A stretch of 64,000 bases of DNA from assembly GCA_015499995.1 (NCBI GenBank), contig JADNRV010000209.1:20432-84431 (forward strand). The letters run 5' to 3'. The position numbers and the translations under genes were made by a program. This DNA comes from Flammula alnicola (Eukaryota; Basidiomycota; Agaricomycetes; Agaricales; Strophariaceae). Each line of letters begins with the position of its first letter. Position 1 is the stretch's first letter. The notes beneath the pieces are model-generated. The model did no database searches, was not told where the DNA came from, and saw nothing but the letters and a program-made list of their open reading frames with translations. Below are positions 11,105 to 21,152 of the stretch, piece after piece.

Positions 11105-12230
11105 AAACACGACTACATAAACATACCTATGCTTATGCAATTACGATATGTCATCATGTCCACTTGAAGACACGTTGACAAATCACAGTTGTGTCAACAT
11201 CTTTTATGATTATATAACTCTGCTTCTCCTTCTCACGCCTGTTTGTCTCACCATGCACAGCCTTTTTCCCCTTATCGATGTGCGCCCCTGCTTGTCTCTT
11301 GTTTATCATCACACCATCCGCCAGAACCTGGAGCAAATCTACCACACCGGTGCACTCACAAAGTCTACTCTTGTTTGCCTGGCTGGGAACCTGAAGACAT
11401 TTCTTCAGAATGGTTCAATCTTCTGTTTGTTTGAAATTATAAATTGTCCACGGCTTCTCGTCCTACTTCCTTTCTTTCATTTTGCAGGCATGTTAACTCT
11501 GATTCATCTTTCAGTTCTGTCTTCCTATATCTCCTGCAAAGTGATGGAGATGCTCATCAACAGATATTGGCAGCAGAGACGTCATAAATCAGCCTCGAGT
11601 CGTTGCATTTCATTGACGACTTCCATACGGACATCAACACTTTCACTGTTTTATTGTTTCCTACGCAAAATTTCTTCATCTATTGTGGCGACGCCTTTAC
11701 AATTATTGATTCCTTCGGACAGGGACACTTCCACATAGTTGTGGCAGGATACGATCGCGGCTCTTTCAAACATCTGATCAAGTGAGCCTTTAAAAACCTG
11801 CAATCCCTTCTTCGCTCCACCTCGTTCCACTTTCTCCTCTGAAGTGTTTTCCTCTCTGCCGATGTCCAACTACGATCCTCCAATGTAAAGGTGTTACTGG
11901 ACAAGGTCCACGAAGCTGAAATGTCCACGTACAAGAAGAACATAGATATTGGCCCTTCTGCATGTTGCATTTCGCGAAATGTTGATACTCCCCCTAACTT
12001 GTCGACCATCCAATTCTTCGTGTATTTTAATCAACATCGATGGACGATTCCTGAATATTTTGCAGTCTTCATAGATAACAGGTATGTAAGTGTCTTTCTG
12101 CCCCTGCAACGACATTTTAATGCTTAACATCTTTGTTTCCTTAAGCAATGTCCCATTTCTGAATTCTATTCAGGCGGGTGAATATACACCTATTCATCAA
12201 CATAATTTTAATTCCAACTTTTAAATTAGG
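11105..12230 (+). other. Post-helicase Helitron tail with unrecognised remnants
   Basis: Only short disrupted reading frames. One at 11603-11785 (+) reads FIDDFHTDINTF...IIDSFGQGHFHIVVAG. Its GQGHF echoes the His box at the end of the upstream Helitron protein, so it may be a decayed second copy of that domain; the match is short. Another frame at 11891-12127 was not recognised. A pyrimidine-rich stretch ending in CAG at about 11487 looks like an old splice acceptor. Confidence 0.35.
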
Positions 12231-12905
12231 GATGACTCGGGACGCAAATGCATGAAGCGCATTTCCGAATTCTGGGAGGAACGAAATGTTAAAAACCGTT
12301 CAATAACGGACATTGATTGGTCGCCAAAAGTGAGTCAAATATGTTTTGGTATCTTACATTTTACCCTAACCTTATTCCAGTACCCAAAATTGAGCGTTGC
12401 GTCTTACAACAAGAATCCAGCGGCCTTGAATGAGCCAAGGCAGACGGTATTGTCGCATGTGGAATTTGCATATGCTTGAACGCTCCGAGTTCATCTTTCA
12501 CTCACAGGTTAGCGCCTCTTCCTTCATGCCCTGATTACCATGCTAATCTTACGGTTTAGTCTAATTTTCCATCACGTTTTCGCCCTTCGATGCAAACCTG
12601 ATCTTCGAGGAACATACTCCGGCCATATTTTGCTCTGGGATACAAGATCAAACCATCTGCTTGTTCTGAAGACACCATTATCTGCTGCTGGACGTACGTA
12701 TCCCATATACGCAATACAGATGGTGGGAACGCACAATGCTTACAATTTGATAACGAGTAGCACAGATGATACCGTTTGCAGTTGATTGGTGGACATGCTT
12801 GCCCAGCTTCAGGTGCGTAGTTTGAGTGTCCACAATGCGCGTTAAATATTCATAGTAGTGAGATGTGCAGGAAACGGACAAGCTTGTTCATGCTGGACTA
12901 ACAAG
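12231..12905 (+). pseudogene. Cytoplasmic dynein intermediate chain fragment (WD40 part)
   Basis: The translation shows KRISEFWEER...RSITDIDWSPK, then a 51-nt intron (12330-12380), then YPKLSVASYNKNPAALNEP, which is the start of the dynein intermediate-chain beta-propeller. After a small insertion near 12455 the family sequence resumes in another frame (MWNLHMLERSEFIFHSQ), and further on as [30 protein letters not shown] and [20 protein letters not shown], ending with WLVDMLAQLQ and a second intron-like gap. The rest of the protein is absent and at least two frameshifts are present, so it is not functional. It lies in the same orientation as the Helitron gene and keeps its introns, which indicates capture at DNA level. 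Confidence 0.85.
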
Positions 12906-13048
12906 ATGGGCGAAGGAGGAATTGACGCTGGCCCACAGCCGTTATCCTCCTGTCATCGTTTTAGCTACATCGTTGAACGTTAGTGTCGGTAAGCACTCAA
13001 ATCCGTTTCCCCCACACACACAATATTTAAACCTAAAAACCCCCATTA

Positions 13049-13690
13049 GGATTGCCAAGTCCCCCAGACCTACGCGTTGTAGGGCTTGGAGCGACAGCCT
13101 CCCACCAGGAAACCATCGGATCCGCAACCAACCCTCTCAACCTCGTTGGTTATGTCAAGAAAGTTCGCCATCCACCCATCCGCGACCTCATAACGGGCTT
13201 CGAAGGCGTCGTCCGCCCAGGCGAAATGCTGCGTAAGCGAATCTTCCCTGTACACTCACAGAACCTGAATCTTTCCATATGCGCAGTCGTTCTGGGACGG
13301 CCTCCGGATGCAGCACACTTTTAAAATCTCTAACCGACAGAAGAGAAGATGCCATGCACGGAGAGGTGCACTACGACGTCCTCACGCCAGCCGACATCAC
13401 CAAATATTTCCGCGGCGACATACAATATGTCCCTGAGGCCGATATCCACTTCCCATTCTCACAGTCGCACAGACCGTCCGGTTCGCGCACAACCGCGTCG
13501 GGGGCGAGTCGAGAGAAGAGTACGAGGAGCGTGTCACGGAGGTGTTGTTGAGCCCTTTTGGGCTGCAGCACGCGAAGAACACGCTGGTGGGGGATGCCAT
13601 GGTGCGCGGTGTGTCTGGAGGTGAGAAGAGGGTGTCGATTTGTGAAGCGATGGCATGTAGGACACGAATCACGGCACGGGATAAGTTCGT
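13049..13690 (+). pseudogene. PDR-type ABC transporter fragment (first nucleotide-binding domain)
   Basis: Recognisable pleiotropic-drug-resistance ABC sequence: LRVVGLGATASHQETIGSA, GFEGVVRPGEML, an intron (about 13231-13287), then the Walker A region. There about 4 bases are missing, turning the expected LGRPGSGCST into a frameshift (LGRP / SGCSTLLK). Then HGEVHYDVLTPADI, GDIQYVPEADIHFP, another small frameshift near 13455, GESREEYEERVTEVLL, and the ABC signature VRGVSGGEKRVSI. Homology stops near 13690, so the membrane domains and second NBD are missing. Same strand as the dynein fragment and the Helitron. Nonfunctional; probably captured. Confidence 0.88.
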
Positions 13691-13699
13691 AGAGAGTGA

Positions 13700-14666
13700 C
13701 TAGAGCTTGTTCTTGAGCGGGATATCGTCTCCCACATATCCTTTACCCGTCGTCCATCGATATTCAGACCCGACATTCACTCTCATTTCTCGCTGACGCT
13801 GCATGTCTGAGGCACCATACCGCCTTGTAAGCGGTCTACTCCATCCCATGCTGTTCGTGACTCTGACCGCAACAAACAGCGCCTGGATTGTCCGTGGAAC
13901 GCCGCCTCTGCAACCGTGTACCAACGGGTGAACGCACATCCGACGTCGGTGCCGCTTGCTGTCCTTCGGGCTATGTGTACACACTTCGGGTCCGCCGTGG
14001 TTTCGAGGTAGTCGAGGCCACTGTCCATATAGTTGAATGCCGAGTGGGAATAGGCATGTGCAGACTTATAAGTACCCCGTTTCGTATGCAGCGACAGACG
14101 AGAACTCACAGCTGTGCGTTTTTCGCAGCCCTCGTCGCCCGTCAACTCACAGCCTTCGAGAAAGTGGAGAGCATGTTGCCGCCGTGCCTGAAGAAGACCA
14201 CCTCCAACAACACTTCTCGGTGGCTAGTCATACGCCGCTCTTGGTAGCTGTGACACGGAGTACCCATCGATTTGGATTTGCGTTCGTACTCCGCGAATGG
14301 AATGTGGGCCGTGTGGTCGTGGATGGCACTGAAGAAGGAAGCGGTGAGGGAGTACGTTTTTCTGTAATCGTTGCCCGTGATCTCAACTTAGTTCGGCTTT
14401 CAAAATCGCGGACTGAAGATTGCGATGTTCCCGCAAAACTAACATATACTACGAACAACATTCAAGGCGTATACGGAGGGGGGGGGCTCTCAAACCGTAC
14501 TGAAATGGCAAGTTTGTTCGATTCGTCGATTCGTAGAGTGGATGGAAGACTCACAACGACGCGCAGGCCGATCTCGTCCTCCCTGTCCCCCACCTCGTCC
14601 TCCCTGTCCCCCATCTCGTCCTCCTTGTCCCCCCTGCATCCCATCGGACCCGTTGTTCGTTTTTCA
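13700..14666 (+). other. Unrecognised captured or degenerate sequence
   Basis: A frame open at 14037-14699 (+) includes LLVAVTRSTHRFGFAFVLREW and WNVGRVVVDGTEEG but matches no family I know. Its 3' part is simple repeat. It could be another captured exon or chance. It ends where the inverted-repeat element begins. Confidence 0.3.
14571..14635. repeat. 21-bp minisatellite, three copies
   Basis: The unit TCGTCCTCCCTGTCCCCCA(C/T)C is repeated three times head to tail with one or two changes, just outside the left tip of the inverted-repeat element. Confidence 0.8.
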
Positions 14667-16145
14667 CCTGTAGTAGCTGGTATCATGTATGATACCTAGG
14701 CTGTGGCCTAAAATACGTTATACATAGATGACAGGTTTGCCCCACTTAGGCCGTTGCCTAAGACCATGTAACACACTGTATATACATGCCGGATGAGCCG
14801 GGGCAGGTTTTGCTCACCTTGCAGGCGGCGGGTAATAGTAAATACACATCAACAATGCATAGATTTGATGGGCGGGCACAAAATATGGTGCTGCACGTCG
14901 TTGGGGGCGCATTTGAGCGCGGGAAAAATTCCGTTGGGGTCTATATATATTATTTGATTTATTCTAGGTGTTTCCGCACGTCTGAGAGGGCGGGAGCGGG
15001 TGGATTGGCGCGCATGGCTTTGGATGACGGTCCCATTTGGGGTGGTGCTGATGGTAAACAGCTGTCAACAATGCAGCAAATGATGTCCGGGGTTGTATTT
15101 TGGGTGTTGCTCATCGTCGCGGGCGCTTCTGGGCACGGGAAAAAAACCATTGCATAGCCCTGATTTTTCTCTATCCCAATCCGTCATTTGCGCGCCCTAT
15201 GGGGGGCGGGACGGGGTGGATTGCAAAGGATGACTTTGGATGTAGTTCTAAAAATAACCTGGATTTCCGGGAGCGCGTCATTTCAATGACATCATTCTAT
15301 GATTTCATGTTCCTGGCGATCTATTTTTAATTCCGGGCACTTCTACACTATTTTTAGTGAGAGGCCGTGCACTCGGAACGGGGTATGGCGGAGCGGAATA
15401 GCTCTTGATGGCTTTCTAAATATGGATGGCCATACATTTTGACCTCCAGGCGCTCTTCCCTTTGTAATTTCATTGGTATTACTATATGGTTGTATTCCAC
15501 AAGTAAATGCAAAGCTAATATATAGTACTACTTATATGCTTAAGAGAGGTCAGGAAAGGATGGATGCATCTTTGGGTTCTCAGATGGGCGCTACAGTAGG
15601 ATGAGTGATATAAATAGAATTCAAAAACTCCGAAATGTTTTTTTTTCCATTCCCTTGGCCTCTATTCACATGCCCCCTCATTTCTATATACATATCCATA
15701 ATCTGCAAGTAAATACAGACTGAATGACACCATTTTTGTAGGCAAATGCGGAAGGAAAAGGACGGAGGCAGCTTCAGCTCTTTGCGAGCAGGCATCAGAT
15801 GGGCGCTAAAAATAGATTTGATCAATCTCTAACAGATTTTGCATTCTTGTGGCTGCTCTTCATTCGTCCCGCCGCTTTTTTGTATCTGGCTGGAATCTAC
15901 TCATAAATACAAATCCATTGATACCAATTTTATCCGGGAATGATAGCGGGCAAGGGTACCAAAAAAAGACATAATGCAAGTAATTTTGCGTTACCATTCT
16001 TGGTGCTCATTCTAGCCGCTCACTCTTGTAGTTACATGTGCGTGTTAATTGTTAATGGAGTATACAAAAAATTACTACAGAAAGTATATAACAAATGCCC
16101 AGAGTGCGCTAAATGGCACTCTGGGCATCTATCTATCATCCCCGC
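14667..16145 (-). repeat. Left arm of the inverted-repeat element
   Basis: Reverse complement of the right arm. It is the uninterrupted version: at 15065-15068 the sequence TCAA (TTGA on the other strand) marks the empty site of the insertion seen in the right arm. It contains the same ~200-bp modules as the other arms. Confidence 0.75.
16095..16128. repeat. Perfect hairpin, 13-bp arms
   Basis: ATGCCCAGAGTGC and its exact complement flank an 8-nt loop. A related GATGCCCAGAGTGCCAT sequence occurs at the start of the right arm near 19125, so this marks the inner edge of the arms. Confidence 0.85.
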
Positions 16146-16215
16146 CTCCCACTCTCCCGCTGCATGCCCCACATTTACCTTGGATGCAGTTAGACGATCG
16201 CGGCGGATGAAAAGA

Positions 16216-16282
16216 GACTTTGAACGTCGTACAGACGACGTTCAAAGTCAAGGAGGGACGACGAAGCCCGTCGTCCCTCCTT
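16216..16282. repeat. Doublet of perfect hairpins (first pair)
   Basis: Hairpin 16216-16249 has 15-bp arms (GACTTTGAACGTCGT) around ACAG. It abuts hairpin 16250-16282, with 14-bp arms (AAGGAGGGACGACG) around AAGCC. There are no mismatches in either stem. Confidence 0.9.
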
Positions 16283-16579
16283 TGGCCTGTGGGTATAGCA
16301 AAGGGCGCTGGTGGAAGTCGAATGGGCAGTGGGAGGGCGGCTGGCAGAGCGAAAACGCATTGCCTGCGTTGATCAAGGCGGTAGGGATGTCGTACGCCCG
16401 TGGCTGGTTGACGAGGTGGGCGGTTGCGTTGACAGGGCGCAGGCTGGGTTGCGTCGTCGCAGCCTATTTGGCTCAGGGTTGGTGACGTCAAATGGCGCAG
16501 CAGACAGGGCTGGTGACTGGTATGGCGGCGGCGGCGATTTCGTGCACCCGTGGACGATGGCACCAGTGCTGCGGCCGCC

Positions 16580-16840
16580 GGCGGTTCGCCTCATCGTCCT
16601 CGTCGTCTCGAAGCACCAGTAGTGCTGTTGATGTCGGTTCGCTTCGTCGTCCTCGTCGTAGGGAAGCAGCAGAGACGCTGCTGCTGCTTTGCTTCACTGT
16701 CCTCGTCGTATCGAAGCACCAGTGGTGATGGTGCTGGCAGTGCTTCGCCTGGCCGTCCTCGCCGTGTCGAAGCACCAGTGGTGCTGGTGGTGGCGCTTCG
16801 CCTCATCGTCCTCGTCGTATCAGAGCAGCATGGTGCGCCC
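16580..16840. repeat. Degenerate ~50-66-bp tandem repeat, GC-rich
   Basis: Units share CTTCGCCTCATCGTCCTCGT followed by TCGAAGCACCAGTGGTG-like sequence, repeated about five times with divergence. All six frames are mostly open here because of composition, so no protein is called. Confidence 0.65.
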
Positions 16841-17032
16841 GTGGATGGTCGTGGCGCGGGGGAGGCGGTTGCGATGTTGTATGCCTGTGCACGGTCAACG
16901 AGGTGGGTGGGGAGTTGACAAGGCACAAGCTGGGGTGCGCAGGGACAGCCCAGTCGGCTGGGCTGGTGACGCCGAATGGCGCTGCGGACATGGCGTGCCG
17001 TGGTGTAAGGCCGTCGTGGTGAGGTCCAAGCG

Positions 17033-17099
17033 CAGATTCGAACGTCGTCTGCGACGTTCGAATCTGAGGAGACGACGAACCAAAGTTCGTCGTCTCCTC
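17033..17099. repeat. Doublet of perfect hairpins (second pair)
   Basis: Hairpin 17033-17066 has 15-bp arms (CAGATTCGAACGTCG) around TCTG. It abuts hairpin 17066-17099, with 15-bp arms (GAGGAGACGACGAAC) around CAAA. The pair mirrors the doublet at 16216-16282 in layout and core motifs, but the outer stem sequences differ while pairing stays perfect. Confidence 0.9.
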
Positions 17100-17163
17100 G
17101 CATAGCCTGTGGGTGGGGGGTTGAATGAGTATGGTCGAGACCCGAAAGAGGAGCAAGTAGAAA

Positions 17164-17201
17164 TATGCAATCGCGATAACATTCATTATCGCGATTGCAT
17201 A
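17164..17201. repeat. Perfect hairpin, 16-bp arms
   Basis: TATGCAATCGCGATAA and its exact complement flank CATTCA. No T-tract follows, so a terminator role is not supported. Confidence 0.88.
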
Positions 17202-18990
17202 CAGGACGTACTGCGTGGGCCTCCCACTCCTTGGGTCCCCCCTTCTCATTCCCTGTCCCCATACGGCCGTCGTTGAGGTGGACAAATCAACCCACATCCC
17301 TCGGGCGAGGGGAGGGGCAGGCGGTTGGTAGCGGCGCAGTGATGGGCAGAGATCAACCGTGGTTGAGAATAATCACGTTTCGGGGAAAGCCGAAACCGAT
17401 TTGATTGGCTGGGACGAGCGGTCCGACCTCTCCCTCTACACCTCCTCATCGCTCGCGACGTCTCGGAAAGCACATAAATCATTAGAACATATGTATATTA
17501 TTAATGGTATATCTTGTGAATAGAATTTCTTTTATTTTTCTTAATGTCCGAGCAAATTGAGTAATGTCTATCGGGCTGCATTTAAGTTCGGCTGTGAGGG
17601 TGGTGATTTCGGGGCTGCTGAGGTCTTGCATCTCACCTTTAATGCACCCAAAGATGTCTCGATGGCTCGTTGAGAGCTCTAGTTTAGAAGAAGAATGATA
17701 TTAAATGTTAATTCTTACCTTTCCTAGATTTTTATTGGATTGTGCGGAATGCTACATGTTTCGCCGTCAACTAAGGCATGAGACGAGTGGACAATCTTAC
17801 ATCAATTGTGCCCTCGAGACGATATTTTGAAGTTATGTTCTTCTACATTGCCTTACTACCTCATAGACTATCTACATTATTTATATATGATTCCAAAGAG
17901 ACTTTTCTCAAGTAATTTTGAATTTAATGTCATTTCAATAAGATGAAATAGCAATTGTTTACCTTGAGAGTCCCGAAATCACCACGTTCCACCCAATAAC
18001 TGAGATGAGAGTCGGTTCCTGCTTTGAAATCTGAGATTTCGATCTGAATTGTCGTAGACTAGCGCAATTACTATCTACATATCTATTAGTAATATTTCCG
18101 ACGTCCGGAAATGCTTTGCTGCAATGTGCGCCCCGCCCGACTACTGCCCGACGGCCAGAGGCGCGATCCCGCCTTGCCTTAAACAGGCGAGTTGTCACAT
18201 CTGTCACGCGAGCACATGACTCGATCGATGGGTGATCGATTGGTTGATTGCTCACTCTCAACCACCATCTCCCTCGACATTCCACCTCCTCACCAGCGCG
18301 AACCCCTCCCTCCAACGAGGATGTGGGCTGGCACATCCAACGGTACGACGACAGAAGCGAGGCGGCTAGGCAGCGATGACGGTGGGGATGGGGGCAGGCA
18401 GGTGGGCGAGGTGACCAGGTGCTACGACGACGACGCCGCAGCGAGCAGGCTGCCACCGCTGCTGCAATGACGACGACGCACCGGCGTCTGCACTATTCCC
18501 CCCACCACGACTCACCGACGGGGCAAAATGGGTGGCGCAAGGCAGGTGAAGTGGGCGGAGGCACGCACGCCGCACGACAACGCAATGGCACAACAACGAA
18601 ACGGCGCACGCCGCTGCAGCTCGCCGCCGCGGGCAACGAAGACGTCACCGCGACACCGTGCAACGACGACGCCACCATGACGCCATGCGACGAACACAAC
18701 ACGAGTCCGACACCACAACGCACCGGGTGTGGCAACGACACCCCGACCGTGGGTGCACCAGCGCCGAGTCGACGACGCTGCCGCTACCGCCGCAGCATCA
18801 CCCGACACGGCTTCCCCTCCAACAAAAACGTCGCCGCTCCGGCTGCAGCTGTAACGATGAGGCCCGCCACTGCTGCAACGACGACAAGTGACGCAAGGAC
18901 AGGACGAGGGGCCGGCAATACGATGCAGGCGATGCGAGACGGGGCAGGGACATGGGGTAGGATCAAGGCGAGGTAATGGCAAAGGCGTAG
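17202..18990. other. Interior of the inverted-repeat element, no gene recognised
   Basis: GC-rich flanks enclose an AT-rich block (about 17460-17990). Long frames around 18360-18970 on both strands come from GACGACG/CCGCC-type composition and give no domain. Confidence 0.5.
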
Positions 18991-19003
18991 GTAGTATGCT
19001 CGC

Positions 19004-19097
19004 GAGCACATGGCGGCGGCTGCGACGTTTGTAGCCTGTGCTTGCAAGTCGCACACGGCGAGTCCTGCTCGCGAGTCGCAGCCTCCGCCGTGTGCTC
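19004..19097. repeat. Imperfect inverted repeat at the inner edge of the right arm
   Basis: 23-bp arms at 19004-19026 and 19075-19097 differ at two positions. Just upstream is the 12-bp perfect palindrome TGCTCGCGAGCA at 18997-19008. Confidence 0.75.
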
Positions 19098-20196
19098 TGA
19101 GTGGGAGGCCGAGGGTAATAGATAGATGCCCAGAGTGCCATTAGCTTTCGTTACATATATTTTTATGAGTAGTTTTCTTTATAATATCTCATTAACCATT
19201 ATCCGACATGTAACTATGAGAGTGAGCACCTCGAACTAGCACCGAAAATGGTAATGCAAAATTGCATGGTCTATTGCTGTACCCCTTCCTGCCCTCATGT
19301 CCCCACAAAATGGGCATCATTAGATTTGTATTTATGAGTGGATTCCATCTAGATATAAAAAAGCGGCGGGACGAATCAATAGCAGCCACGAGCACGCAAA
19401 AACTGTTAGAAATTAATGCAATCTATTTTTAGCACCTATCCTATGCCAGCTCGCAAAGAGCTGAGGCAGCTTCCATCCTTTCACTCCGTCCTTTCTCTAT
19501 AAAAATGGTATCATTAAGTTTGTATTGACTTGTAGATTACAAATAAGTATATATAATTGAGGGGACAGGTGAATAGAGACCAAGGGAATATTAAAACATT
19601 TCGAAGTTAATGAAATCTATTTATATCACTCATCCTATGCTGTTCCCTAGCGCCATCCGAGGGCCCAAAGCTGCATACACCCTTTCCTGACGTCTCTTCA
19701 GCTTGAAAATAGTACCATTAGTTTTGTATTTACTTGTAAAATATAACTATGTAATAATATTAATGAAATTACGAAGGGAAGAGACTGGAGGTCAAAACAT
19801 AGGCAATGCTGCATGCATATTTAGAACGCCATCCAGCCCGCCCCGTTCCGAGGGACGACGTCATTTTCGGATCGGGGAAATATGGTTTCTGACGTGCCTG
19901 AGACTAAAAATGGTCTAGGAGTACCTAGAATTAAAAATAGGTCACCAGGAACATGAAATGATATAATGATGTCATTGAAATGACGCGCTCCCGGAAATCC
20001 AGGTTATTTTTAGAACTACATCCAAAGTCATCCTTTGCAATCCACCCTGTCCCGCCCCCCATAGGGCGCGCAAATGGCTGATTTGGATAGAGAAAAATTG
20101 GGGCTACGCAATGGTATTTTTTCCCCACCGAAAAGCGCCCGCGACGATGAGCGGCACCCAAAATACAACCCCGGACATCATTTGCTGTATTGTTGA

Positions 20197-21152
20197 CTAT
20201 GGCTGTCCAAATGCACATTTATTCCCACGTGCGCGCCATTTTTGATCGCGCGCGCCAAATGGCCTCAACTCGTTACAGCGGCATTCTTACCACTCAGGCT
20301 ACCGTGTGTATGTATTTTATGTGTAGTATAGTTCATATAAATTAGAAAATACTCTGTTTTAACCTACATAAGTGCATCCAGTGTCCTCGAGAATGTCCTT
20401 CCCATCCGGGCGCCGGGCCGTAGCTGGGCCCATCAATTCCTCGTCAATATTGTACTAAGTACATAAGAGCCAGCTGATAGGCGAGCATGGCTATGAGCGG
20501 TTGTATAGAATTGCGAGTGGAATCTGTGCGAAAGAAAAAGAAGCTAGCTATCGAGAGTTTTGATTTTATGCAAAGCTCAGCGATAGATTGGGCGATTGCT
20601 GACTTCCCCGCCCCTGCAGCACCGTGCAACCACATGATCCATGCGTCGCGATCTTCGCTGTTCTGAATCCACTCCATGATCTTCTTCAAGACCGCGAGGC
20701 GCGTATTTGGATGACATTTCAGCGGATCGATGCGCTGTGCATTGACAGAATTCCGAATTATGGAATGCAGCCGAGGCAACTGCCTCTTGAAGTCGATTGA
20801 ATCCTCCTATGTTCCATTAGTGACTCAGAAGATAACACATTTGCATCCCGACATACCTCTATGCCCGATATTAACATAAGTATTGTGTTGTGCGAGTGAT
20901 CCCCTGGTCACTATTAAAGAGGCCCAGCTACGGCCCGGCCCGGATGGGAAGGACATTCTCGAGGACACTGGATGCACTTATGTAGGTTAAAACAGAGTAT
21001 TTTCTAATTTATATGAACTATACTACACAGAAAATACATACACACGGTAGCCTGAGTGGTAAGAATGCCGCTGTAACGAGTTGAAGCCATTTGGCGCGCG
21101 CGATCAAAAATGGCGCGCACGTGGGAATAAATGTGCATTTGGACAGCCATAG
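20197..21152. mobile_element. 956-bp TIR element nested in the right arm, carrying a NACHT fragment
   Basis: The ends are CTATGGCTGTCC...GGACAGCCATAG. The terminal inverted repeats are long: 20197-20430 and 20921-21152 (about 233 bp). A 4-bp duplication TTGA flanks the element at 20193-20196 and 21153-21156. The related left arm (15065-15068) and the solo arm (about 3089-3092) lack the insertion and contain a single TTGA, which confirms both boundaries. The 490-bp interior is entirely a piece of NACHT gene, so no transposase is encoded; movement must be in trans. The layout is that of a Pack-type (gene-carrying MITE) element. The superfamily is not assigned. Confidence 0.9.
20444..20890 (-). 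pseudogene. NACHT NTPase fragment inside the nested TIR element
   Basis: On the minus strand, an exon tail, a 50-nt intron (20807-20856), then GGFNRLQEAVASAAFHN in one frame and CHPNTRLAVLKKIMEWI with Walker A LHGAAGAGKSAIAQSIAE in another, so a frameshift separates them. It ends soon after ASFFFFRT...LIAMLAYQLAL, covering only the N-terminal part of a NACHT domain. The intron is kept, so the piece was acquired as DNA. It is related to the full NACHT gene at 55675. Not expected to give a working protein. Confidence 0.85.

Noticed and set aside
16580..16840. CRISPR-like array
   Set aside because: Units are degenerate and contiguous with no unique spacers of even length; fungal nuclear DNA.
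17164..17201. Hairpin as a rho-independent terminator
   Set aside because: Eukaryotic DNA, no T-tract and no upstream gene.
18360..18980. Long open frames on both strands in GC-rich DNA
   Set aside because: Composition (GACGACG, CCGCC runs) keeps frames open; no domain, no splice logic and lies inside a non-coding element.
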